This document shows, in pieces, positions 36,845 to 43,205 of a stretch of DNA of 64,000 nt. How positions within the stretch are numbered: position 1 is the first letter of the stretch; the number at the start of each line of letters is the position of its first letter. This DNA comes from DYGA01 sp964540695 (GTDB lineage: Bacteria; Patescibacteriota; Patescibacteriia; S139-126). The DNA lies in NCBI GenBank assembly GCA_964540695.1, contig CAZINS010000002.1, forward strand, positions 33,077 to 97,076. The letters are read 5' to 3'. The translations under genes and the position numbers were made by a program. The notes below the pieces were generated by a model, which saw nothing but the letters and a program-made list of their open reading frames with translations, was not told the origin of the DNA and ran no database searches.

Positions 36845-37549
36845 ATGAGTATACATATTGCCGCCAAAGCAGGACAAATAGCCGAGACAGTATTACTGCC
36901 CGGAGATCCCTTGCGGGCAAAATTTATTGCTGATAATTATTTAGAAAAAGTAATTCAGTACAATACTGTTCGTAACATGTTAGGTTTTACCGGTTATACT
37001 TTGGATAATAGAAAAGTATCAGTCCAAGGATCTGGTATGGGTATGGCCTCGCTCGCAATTTATGTCAATGAATTAATTGACAGTTATAAGGTTAAAAAAA
37101 TTATCCGAGTTGGTAGTTGCGGCTCACTTCAGCCAGAAGTAAAATTGCAAGATATAGTTTTAGCTATGGGTGCTTGCTCTGATTCGGCACTCATTACACG
37201 CCGTTTTGCTGGCATGAGTTTTGCACCCCTGGCTGATTGGGATTTATTACATCAGGCTTATACCAAAGCCAACAACATGTCTATGCATGTTCATGTTGGC
37301 AACATTTTTGCTACTGATAAATTTTACGATGACGTTAAGCCCTATGCTTGGGAGGTATTTGCTGACTATAAAGTGTTAGCAATTGATATGGAAACAGCTG
37401 AACTTTATACTCTTGCAGCTAAAAAAGGAGTACAAGCGCTTTCTATTCTTACTGTCAGCGACAGTTTAATTTCTAAAAAAACATTAACCCCTCAACAAAA
37501 AGAACAAAGTTTTACCGAAATGTTTGAGCTGGCTTTACAGCTATTTTAA
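36845..37549 (+). CDS. deoD: purine-nucleoside phosphorylase (DeoD type)
   Basis: Splits purine (deoxy)nucleosides with phosphate into free base and (deoxy)ribose 1-phosphate in purine salvage. 234 residues, the usual hexameric DeoD length. Motifs: VLLPGDPLRAKFIADNYL, GSGMGMASLAIYVNEL, IRVGSCGSLQ (phosphate and ribose site), AIDMETAELY, and LTVSDSL with the catalytic aspartate region. Own promoter, strong ribosome site and terminator make it a single-gene unit. Confidence 0.95.
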   Translation: MSIHIAAKAGQIAETVLLPGDPLRAKFIADNYLEKVIQYNTVRNMLGFTGYTLDNRKVSVQGSGMGMASLAIYVNELIDSYKVKKIIRVGSCGSLQPEVKLQDIVLAMGACSDSALITRRFAGMSFAPLADWDLLHQAYTKANNMSMHVHVGNIFATDKFYDDVKPYAWEVFADYKVLAIDMETAELYTLAAKKGVQALSILTVSDSLISKKTLTPQQKEQSFTEMFELALQLF

Positions 37550-37554
37550 TTTAT

Positions 37555-37583
37555 AAGCGGATATTATTTATCCGCTTTTTTTA
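37555..37583 (+). terminator. deoD terminator
   Basis: Nine-bp stem AAGCGGATA (37555-37563) with TATCCGCTT (37569-37577), 5-nt loop, T-run. Confidence 0.88.
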
Positions 37584-37639
37584 TTCTTGACTAAGTAAAT
37601 AAAAAATTGTAGCATAGTAATACTGTTTTTTAATATTAT

Positions 37640-37767
37640 TCCGCAGGTTTCTTTAGTCGGTAGAGGTCAGATTGGGCGGGATGTCCAAACTGACGGCTGT
37701 GTCAGCCAGTTGCTCTAACTAATTAGTTGCCTCGCGGAGATTTGTTCTTTGTTTAGTTTAATATTAT
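37640..37767 (+). repeat. tRNA-Asn-derived repeat unit 1
   Basis: First copy of a 128-bp tandem unit. The structured part (37640-37739) begins TCCGCAGG and ends CCTCGCGGA, which pair with one bulge. The left part resembles the 5' half of tRNA-Asn in sense (AGTCGGTAGAG shared). The right part contains 15 nt (37703-37717) identical to the reverse complement of tRNA-Asn positions 37981-37995. Internal hairpins: CTTT/AGAG, GTCAG.TTGG/CCAA.CTGAC, GGCTG/CAGCC and AACTA/TAGTT. A 28-bp spacer (37740-37767) also precedes the true tRNA. No T-loop is seen, so it is not a functional tRNA. Confidence 0.8.
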
Positions 37768-37961
37768 TCCGCAGGTTTCTTTAGTCGGTAGAGGTCAGAT
37801 TGGGCGGGATGNNNNNNNNNNNNNNNNNNNNNNNNNNNNNNNNNNNNNNNNNNNNNNNNNNNNNNNNNNNNNNNNNNNNNNNNNNNNNNNNNNNNNNNNN
37901 NNNNNNNNNNNACTAATTAGTTGCCTCGCGGAGATTTGTTCTTTGTTTAGTTTAATATTAT
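37768..37961 (+). repeat. tRNA-Asn-derived repeat unit 2, broken by gap
   Basis: Second copy, identical to unit 1 over both visible ends, interrupted by 100 N. The visible left flank stops after GGGCGGGATG and the right flank resumes at ACTAATTAG. In unit 1 these points are 34 bp apart. The spacer then leads straight into the intact tRNA-Asn. Confidence 0.8.
37812..37911. other. 100-N scaffold gap
   Basis: Exactly 100 N, a placeholder of unknown real length, falling inside the tRNA-derived tandem repeat. Copy number of the repeat is therefore unknown. Confidence 0.98.
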
Positions 37962-38037
37962 TCCGCGGTAGCTCAGTCGGTAGAGCAACTGGCTGTTAAC
38001 CAGTGGGTCGTCGGTTCGAGTCCGACCCGCGGAGCCA
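37962..38037 (+). tRNA. tRNA-Asn (GTT)
   Basis: 76 nt with encoded CCA. Acceptor TCCGCGG/CCGCGGA, discriminator G, D-arm GCTCAGTCGGTAGAGC, anticodon stem ACTGG/CCAGT around CTGTTAA (anticodon GTT), T-loop TTCGAGT. Probable attachment site of the adjacent island. Confidence 0.96.
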
Positions 38038-38042
38038 GATAG

Positions 38043-38074
38043 CACACTACTTGTTTTAAGTAGTGTGTTTTCTT
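38043..38074 (+). terminator. tRNA-Asn terminator
   Basis: Ten-bp stem CACACTACTT (38043-38052) with AAGTAGTGTG (38058-38067), GTTTT loop, T-rich tail. It lies 5 nt after the tRNA CCA. Confidence 0.85.
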
Positions 38075-39099
38075 TTGGGCGACGCTCTAAAAGTGCCTTA
38101 TATCCTTCTTTTGCAACATAATCAACCAACTTTTTATCTGCAAATTTGAGTTCGGTAAATACGTTTGTAACAATATCACGTTTTTCTTTATCTAATGCTT
38201 TTTCATATAATAAACTGGCCATTTTTATTAGTTCGGAAAATTGTAGTACATATTTAAGCATTTCATCAGTGCCTGTTTGATGGGCAGATGTTTTTAAATC
38301 AATTTCCTTTAATTCTTCTTTTAATTTATTTTCGTTTTCATTTATTGCTTCTGGGGTCATAGTATTTGATCTTAATAAAGTTATTTTATTTTTTGTAATA
38401 TAGTTTAAATCATCATATGCTCTTTTTCTTTGATTATTTAAATCATCTAACTCTTTCTTTCGTTTATTATTGATGTTATCTAAACCAATTTTTGATTTAC
38501 TTTCTATTTCTTTTAATTCTTCATTATTAAAATATATTTTTGATAATAAACTTATTACATTTTTATTTATTAATTCTTCATTTAAATTTTTATTTGGATT
38601 ATTACAACTTTCTAAACATTTAACTCTATAATAGTTTATTCCTTTTTTTGTATAGGGCGAAAAACTTCTACCGCAACTACATTTAATAATATTGCGGTAA
38701 ATATAAAAATTTCTATCAATATACTGTATAGATACATTTTTACTTTTTAGCGTTTGCTGTACTTTATTAAACAAGTTTATATCAATAAGTGGTAGGTGAT
38801 ATTTTCCATCAATATATTTTGTATTATCTTTTTTATCAATTTTAATTTTTCCTATATAAAAAGGATTTTTTAAAATGTTCTCAATAGTTTTTGTATTAAC
38901 TGGCCTACTAACCTTTGGTATGTCTTCTATTTTTAAATCATTTAATATTTCTTTTTTAGTTCTTTTACGTCTTAAAGGTTTTGTATTTAATCCTTGTTTA
39001 TTTGCCCAGTTAGATAACTGACTCAAACTCCACTCGCCGGTGGCATAAAGCTCAAAAAGTCTTTTAACTATTAATATAGTATTATTACGGGGATATTAT

Positions 39100-39128
39100 T
39101 TGACAAAATATTAATTTAGTGTTAATGT
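39100..39128 (+). promoter_or_regulatory. weak promoter candidate of island cargo genes
   Basis: TTGACA (39100-39105), 17 bp, TAATGT (39123-39128). The -10 is poor. A second TTGACA at 39144 has no -10 at a suitable distance. Confidence 0.3.
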
Positions 39129-39186
39129 AGCATGAAAAATTCTTTGACAAATAAATAGATAAAATAAGCCAATTAGGAGGTTAGTA

Positions 39187-39735
39187 ATGGGAAAAGTTGT
39201 ATGTTTTGTTGGTCCGTCCGGAGTTGGTAAAACCTCATATATCAATAGATTAAAAAATGAATTTGGTTTTATCACTCCGACCATAGTAACAACCAGGGAT
39301 CCCCGACAAGATGATAACTCACACTATGTTTATGTGAACGAGGCATCTTTTCGCAAGATGATAAAATCTGGCGATTTTTTAGAATGGGATCAGTATGGTG
39401 ATTGTTATTATGGCACCAAAAAAGAAAGTATTTTAAATGCGGAAAACGAGAGTAGGTTCGTGTTGGATTTAACGCCATCTGGGTGCCAACAAGTTCAGGC
39501 AATAATTTCGGGAATAATTATTATTGCCCTGTTGCCGGATGATCCATCTTGGTTGAAAAAGCGTCTTTTTGAACGAGGAGCAAATAACAAATCCGAGATA
39601 GAACAAAGGACAAAATTATTGGACGACTACATCAGGCGGGTAGGGGAAATGAACGTCCCAATTGTGAGATGCAAATTTTCACCAGCAAGCTGGAATAATA
39701 CGTTTCAAGAAATTGTAAACATTGTGAACTTTTAA
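39187..39735 (+). CDS. guanylate kinase-like P-loop protein
   Basis: 182 residues of the guanylate/nucleoside-monophosphate kinase fold. Walker A GPSGVGKT (9-16), the GMP-binding-type block IVTTRDPRQDD, a YVNEASFRKMI.SGDFLEW segment, YGTKKESI and LDLTPSGCQQV match guanylate kinase order. A lid arginine region (KKRLFERG) is present. It resembles but is not clearly the housekeeping Gmk, and may phosphorylate a different nucleotide. Strong AGGAGG ribosome site. First of three closely spaced genes (gaps of 18 and 15 bp) with a G+C-richer look than the flanks, consistent with transfer. Confidence 0.75.
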   Translation: MGKVVCFVGPSGVGKTSYINRLKNEFGFITPTIVTTRDPRQDDNSHYVYVNEASFRKMIKSGDFLEWDQYGDCYYGTKKESILNAENESRFVLDLTPSGCQQVQAIISGIIIIALLPDDPSWLKKRLFERGANNKSEIEQRTKLLDDYIRRVGEMNVPIVRCKFSPASWNNTFQEIVNIVNF

Positions 39736-39753
39736 AATCAGGAGACAATAATA

Positions 39754-40203
39754 ATGGCAAGAATTTATTTTACTCAAAAGGGCATGGATAAATTCATGTT
39801 CAAAATTCAGCGAGAGGAAAAAAAGTTGAAAGATATGTATGGTCGCTTGGCTGAGTTGGCAGAAGTCGGCGGTGATCAATATCACGACAATTTTTCTTAT
39901 GAGCAACAAATGATGGACATTCGCATGCTTGATCGGCAGCTTGCTGCTTGGAAAAGTTTATTACCGCAAGCGAGCGTGGTTGAGCCAGCAAAAAATCCGA
40001 CAACAGTTTGTATTGGAGCCAAAATTATAATTACCAGAAATGGTATGGAAGAAAGTTGGGAAATTGTCGGATATGATGAGTCAGACCCTGATCATGGCAA
40101 GCTAGCATATAATACACTGCTGGCACAACCCATCATAGGGAAAAAGGTTGGGGAAGGTGCAAGACTGGAATCATTTGAAATCGTTATTAAATCCATTCGG
40201 TGA
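39754..40203 (+). CDS. GreA/GreB-like transcript cleavage factor homologue
   Basis: 149 residues, close to GreA length. The N-terminal coiled coil carries a tip segment GDQYHDNFSYEQQ that matches the GD...EN..Y acidic tip by which Gre factors act in the polymerase secondary channel. The C-terminal FKBP-like domain has VCIGAKIIITRNG, EIVGYDESDPDHGKL and QPIIGKKVGEG. It is the only gene in the window with a TGA stop. It sits between a kinase-like and a methyltransferase gene in the island, so it is probably an accessory Gre paralogue; whether it acts on RNA polymerase is not known. Confidence 0.82.
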   Translation: MARIYFTQKGMDKFMFKIQREEKKLKDMYGRLAELAEVGGDQYHDNFSYEQQMMDIRMLDRQLAAWKSLLPQASVVEPAKNPTTVCIGAKIIITRNGMEESWEIVGYDESDPDHGKLAYNTLLAQPIIGKKVGEGARLESFEIVIKSIR

Positions 40204-40218
40204 AAGGAGGTTAGTAAA

Positions 40219-41631
40219 ATGGAATTAATTAAATTGGAAAATGAGTTAAGAAATATTTGGAATAAAGTTTGGAACGACCAAAGCCCAAAATGTTATGCCA
40301 AATTCCGTCTTTTCAAAACGGAAGACAAAATCAATACTTTGATGAAATTGGGCGTTGATTTCCATGGCAAAAGAGTTTTAGATATTGGCTGTGGCGAAGG
40401 AACAGCTCTCTTTTACCTGCAGAAGAAATTCAATGTAACAGGTGTTGGAATTGACATCTCCGATGAGGTTGTAAAAAGGAATGAAGCCAAAGTTGTTGAT
40501 AATGATGGTTTGGAGTTTTATGTCGGCAACCACAAGTCATTGGAATACCCCAGTAATGAATTTGATATTGTTTTGAGCTGGGGAGTTGTCGAACACTTCA
40601 AAGAGTATATCCAGGCTCTGGCCGAAGCAAGAAGAGTTTTGAGAAAAGACGGCACCCTGATTCTTATTCAGCCCAATTCGTGGTCTTTCGGTGTTTGGCA
40701 GGAAAAAATTCTACGCCTTAGGGGTAAGTGGAGATTCGGCGATCAGAAGAATTTTTCTTATCGGTATCTGAGGAAGATTCTTATAGCTCTTGGCTATTAT
40801 GATTTGTCGATTATAACCAAGCCACCTTATCGAGATATGGCTATCACAAGATTCTTTGATCGGATTATGAAGCGGCTTGTAAAGCACTGGGGCCACTATC
40901 TTTATATCGTCGCCAGAAAAAAAGACCATGAACTTGACTACCAGCAATCTTTTGAACTTTTTTTGTCGCATACGGACGAAAAAAAGGTAATCAGAGAGAT
41001 TCTTGAACAAAAAGTGGATATGCACGCAGTCAAATCATGTCTTGATATTGGTGGTGGAAACGGATTTTTGACCCAAAGCTTGGGTGATAAAAACAAAATT
41101 TTAGTGGTTGAACCAAATAGAAATTTTGTTGAAACACTTCGGGAGAAAGGTTTCCGCTGTATATGCGCTAAGTGGGAAAATGTAAACCTTGAGGAAAGAT
41201 TCGATTTAATTCTGGGAGCGTATGTGAGCACTTACTTTCCTAAAAGCCGTCTCGAAGAAATGATTAGTAAGATGCGCCATCATTTAACCATAGATGGCAG
41301 ATTGGTACTTTTGGCGGTTGATGAGAAGGAAGGGTCGTGGAGAGAGGTTCACACCCATTTTTATCACCTTATAGGGATAAGAAGACAATCTTCAACGGCT
41401 ACACTCAAAAAGATCATGCTTGATCTGGGCGTGCAGGGCGAGAAGATCGTTACTAAAGTTTATGCCGACAGCGTTGATCAGATGTTGCAAATTCTCGCTT
41501 TTGATTTTTGTAAATATGGCAGTCAATTTGAGCAGAACAAAGACAAATTGAAAGATTATTTACAACAATTTCAGAAGGGAGACAAAATTGAGCTGGAAAT
41601 GGTTCATTGGATGTTTATTGCTAAAAAATAA
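40219..41631 (+). CDS. double SAM-dependent methyltransferase
   Basis: 470 residues containing two class I methyltransferase domains in tandem. The first has VLDIGCGEGTALFYL (about 53) with GVGIDIS and LSWGVVEHFKEY, followed by VLRKDGTLILIQPN. The second has CLDIGGGNGFLTQSL (about 275), LVVEPN and LILGAYVSTYFP. The first resembles UbiG/Coq5-like small-molecule methyltransferases. Substrates are unknown. An AAAGGAGG ribosome site spans the stop of the Gre-like gene, so the two are translationally linked. Ends at a strong terminator. The second domain may be a diverged, non-catalytic copy. Confidence 0.8.
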   Translation: MELIKLENELRNIWNKVWNDQSPKCYAKFRLFKTEDKINTLMKLGVDFHGKRVLDIGCGEGTALFYLQKKFNVTGVGIDISDEVVKRNEAKVVDNDGLEFYVGNHKSLEYPSNEFDIVLSWGVVEHFKEYIQALAEARRVLRKDGTLILIQPNSWSFGVWQEKILRLRGKWRFGDQKNFSYRYLRKILIALGYYDLSIITKPPYRDMAITRFFDRIMKRLVKHWGHYLYIVARKKDHELDYQQSFELFLSHTDEKKVIREILEQKVDMHAVKSCLDIGGGNGFLTQSLGDKNKILVVEPNRNFVETLREKGFRCICAKWENVNLEERFDLILGAYVSTYFPKSRLEEMISKMRHHLTIDGRLVLLAVDEKEGSWREVHTHFYHLIGIRRQSSTATLKKIMLDLGVQGEKIVTKVYADSVDQMLQILAFDFCKYGSQFEQNKDKLKDYLQQFQKGDKIELEMVHWMFIAKK

Positions 41632-41655
41632 GCATTCTGAAATAACAACTTAAAC

Positions 41656-41689
41656 AGGGTTGAGAATGAAAAGTTCTTAACCCTTTTTT
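41656..41689 (+). terminator. terminator after methyltransferase
   Basis: Ten-bp stem GGGTTGAGAA (41657-41666) with TTCTTAACCC (41674-41683), one G-T pair, T-run. Confidence 0.88.
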
Positions 41690-41744
41690 ATTTGTATTTT
41701 TAGAGTGGAAATGATAAAGTGGATATATAAGTAATAAAAAAGCT

Positions 41745-42347
41745 ATGACTCAAAAAAATATTGAATTGGAACTTAGGGCAGAGGTTCCTAAAGGCCAATA
41801 CAGTAAATTATTATCTAAATTAAAGAAAGGCTTTAAAATGGAATCACACACAGAACGGTTATCTGTGATGTGTTTTGGAAGTGTTGGGAAAAATACATTT
41901 GACGTAAGGATCAGAATTACTAATGGTAAAGCCGAAGTAGTTATTAAAAAAGGTAAATTACACGCCCACGACCGAATAGAAATATCTAGCCCGATTAACA
42001 AATCTCAGTTCATCAGGATGGTTGAATTATTCAGTTTGTTTGACTTTAAGATGGAAGTGGCTGAGCGGGAAACTTATAATTTCAATATGGGCGACGACAT
42101 TATTTTTTCATTGGTTAATGCTGGTAAAATAGCATATATCGAGATAGAGAAAATGAGTAGTAAAAGAGATGTTGAGAAAAATAAAAAGAAATTGATGAGT
42201 ATTTTAACAGAGCTTAATTTAAGGTCAATAACCAAACAGGCGGAGTTTGATAAAATTTGCAACGAACTATCAAGGTACTCGGATTGGCCGTTTAATGGAT
42301 CAGGGGTGGATTACAAAAAATTAGAGAAAGCATTGAGCAGGTATTAG
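41745..42347 (+). CDS. CYTH-domain protein (triphosphate tunnel enzyme-like)
   Basis: 200 residues. The start IELELRAEV carries the alternating glutamates of the CYTH / triphosphate tunnel metalloenzyme fold (ExExK type, here ending in R). FDVRIRITNGKAEVVIKKG gives the basic phosphate-binding strands and AYIEIEKMSSKRD the later glutamate strand. Known members hydrolyse triphosphates (thiamine triphosphate, inorganic triphosphate, RNA 5' ends) or cyclise ATP. The actual substrate is unknown. Separated from the preceding three island genes by a terminator and has its own hairpin downstream. Confidence 0.8.
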   Translation: MTQKNIELELRAEVPKGQYSKLLSKLKKGFKMESHTERLSVMCFGSVGKNTFDVRIRITNGKAEVVIKKGKLHAHDRIEISSPINKSQFIRMVELFSLFDFKMEVAERETYNFNMGDDIIFSLVNAGKIAYIEIEKMSSKRDVEKNKKKLMSILTELNLRSITKQAEFDKICNELSRYSDWPFNGSGVDYKKLEKALSRY

Positions 42348-42361
42348 TTGGTGCGATAAAC

Positions 42362-42384
42362 AGGACACAGCGTTGTCCTTTTTT
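42362..42384 (+). terminator. terminator after CYTH gene
   Basis: Stem AGGACA (42362-42367) with TGTCCT (42374-42379), 6-nt loop, T-run. Confidence 0.75.
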
Positions 42385-42394
42385 GATGCTTTTA

Positions 42395-42452
42395 TACTGT
42401 CCCATTTGTCCCATTTTGAAACCCACAAGTACTGTCGCATTTGTCGCATTTT
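42395..42452 (+). repeat. TGTCSCATT 9-mer repeats
   Basis: Two 23-bp blocks 35 bp apart, each a tandem duplicate of a 9-mer: TGTCCCATT twice in the first and TGTCGCATT twice in the second. They sit near the far end of the tRNA-Asn island. Confidence 0.7.
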
Positions 42453-42523
42453 ACCCCGACCCGTCCCCGTTATTTAGCGGATGATAAGTCGTCCAAAGAA
42501 CCCCCAAAGGACCCCGAACTTTT

Positions 42524-42548
42524 AGTTCTAGACCTGAGTGGGGAGCCA
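42524..42548 (+). other. possible right attachment remnant (tRNA 3'-end-like)
   Basis: This 25-bp stretch matches the last 25 nt of tRNA-Asn (38013-38037) at 17 positions, including GGAGCCA at the end and a TTCTAGACC T-loop-like part. It is followed 2 bp later by a terminator, as after a real tRNA. No 5' tRNA part is visible. Confidence 0.4.
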
Positions 42549-42550
42549 AT

Positions 42551-42583
42551 AAAAAAAGATAAGCCATGTGTTTATCTTTTTTT
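42551..42583 (+). terminator. terminator at island border
   Basis: AAAAAAAGATAA (from 42551) pairs with TTATCTTTTTT (42572-42582) around a 9-nt loop, ending in a long T-run. Confidence 0.8.
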
Positions 42584-42613
42584 ATAACTACTTACAATAA
42601 GATAAATTTTTGG

Positions 42614-42619
42614 TAAAAT
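42614..42619 (+). promoter_or_regulatory. -10 box of likely leaderless gene
   Basis: TGG-TAAAAT ends 6 nt before ATG 42626. No ribosome site is present. Confidence 0.5.
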
Positions 42620-42625
42620 TAGATT

Positions 42626-42877
42626 ATGAAAAAACAAAAAATTTCTACTGGAGTTGTACATACTTTACCAGTAGATTTGCGAAAAAAACTTTTATCTTCC
42701 CAGGAAACATTGACGGCTTGGGAGGATATAACTCCACTCGCACGTAATGAATGGATTTGTTGGGTTACTTCAGCTAAGAAGCAAGAAACAAGAACTCACA
42801 GAATTGAAAGATTACTTAATGAATTAAAAAGTGGTAAACGCAGACCTTGTTGTTGGCCTGGTTGTTCTCATCGATAA
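42626..42877 (+). CDS. YdeI/OmpD-associated family protein (short)
   Basis: 83-residue protein matching the C-terminal domain of YdeI/OmpD-associated proteins: VDLRKKLLSSQETLTAWEDI, LARNEWICWVTSAKK, ETRTHRIERLLNEL, and a tail CCWPGCSHR with three cysteines. Family members have been linked to bacteriocin or peptide stress tolerance, but no biochemical role is firm. The tail could bind a metal. Probably leaderless. Just outside the proposed island border. Confidence 0.8.
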   Translation: MKKQKISTGVVHTLPVDLRKKLLSSQETLTAWEDITPLARNEWICWVTSAKKQETRTHRIERLLNELKSGKRRPCCWPGCSHR

Positions 42878-42922
42878 AATAATTTCCAATATTAACTTCT
42901 CAAAATTTAAATAATATGCTTT

Positions 42923-43108
42923 ATGAATAGAGTGAAGTATGCAATAAAACTTTTAATTTTTGTATTGATAATGTTATTTGGGGTATTTATGATTGTGTAC
43001 GGAGAATATGATGATAGTCCAGGGGGACAATTGTTGGGATTGGTTTTGCTTATTATCAGTATTGTGGGATTAGTAAAAGCTGTTAAAAAAGATTGGACAC
43101 GTAAATAA
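42923..43108 (+). CDS. 61-residue two-helix membrane protein
   Basis: Two hydrophobic helices (about 8-26 and 38-52) separated by a short acidic loop EYDDSPGG, with a basic C-terminus. No family recognised and no clear ribosome site. It ends before a terminator and lies 45 bp after the YdeI-like gene, so it may be co-transcribed with it. Confidence 0.5.
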   Translation: MNRVKYAIKLLIFVLIMLFGVFMIVYGEYDDSPGGQLLGLVLLIISIVGLVKAVKKDWTRK

Positions 43109-43143
43109 AGTTTATAAATATATAAATTTGTTTAAAAATAAAG

Positions 43144-43164
43144 ACCAATTTTAATTGGTTTTTT
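43144..43164 (+). terminator. terminator before DUF4173-like gene
   Basis: ACCAATT (43144-43150) with AATTGGT (43153-43159); the 2-nt loop implies one or two inner pairs stay open. T-run follows. Confidence 0.75.
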
Positions 43165-43192
43165 GTATGTATAATTTTAAATAATATACTGG

Positions 43193-43198
43193 TATAAT
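43193..43198 (+). promoter_or_regulatory. -10 box of likely leaderless gene
   Basis: TATAAT ends 7 nt before ATG 43206, so the transcript would begin at the start codon. An out-of-frame ATG at 43201 is ignored. Confidence 0.55.
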
Positions 43199-43205
43199 AC
43201 ATGAT

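Larger units (their letters stand above)
37947..39095 (-). pseudogene. large serine recombinase remnant lacking catalytic domain
   Basis: Frame matching the middle and C-terminal part of large serine recombinases: VKRLFELYATGEWSLSQLS with WANKQGLNT, ENILKNPFYIGKI, a zinc beta-ribbon (CSCG ... CLESC) and a long Glu/Lys-rich coiled coil. The N-terminal resolvase domain with the catalytic serine is missing: the frame begins after a stop at 39096-39098 with no start codon of its own except an internal TTG (39026). The last 30 or so residues are the antisense reading of tRNA-Asn and the bases upstream of it, so the native C-terminus is probably near 38060. Likely a decayed integrase of the island beside tRNA-Asn. 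Confidence 0.82.

Noticed and set aside
37640..37739. Repeat unit as a functional tRNA
   Set aside because: No TTCRA-type T-loop, no normal anticodon loop and an over-long central arm.
37640..37767. Integron attC-like site
   Set aside because: No clear GTTRRRY/RYYYAAC pair and no tyrosine integron integrase in the window.
37640..37961. CRISPR array
   Set aside because: Unit and spacer are the same in both copies, there are no variable spacers and no cas genes nearby.
38058..38067. Recombinase C-terminus as a natural protein end through the tRNA
   Set aside because: The last codons are the antisense of a conserved tRNA and its upstream spacer, a common artefact, so they are not evidence of a real domain.
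40201..40203. Recoding of TGA (as in Gracilibacteria-type codes)
   Set aside because: No gene needs TGA read as an amino acid; frames are complete under the standard code.
42488..42548. Complete tRNA gene ending in GGAGCCA
   Set aside because: No matching acceptor 5' strand, D-arm or anticodon arm upstream; kept only as a possible attachment remnant.
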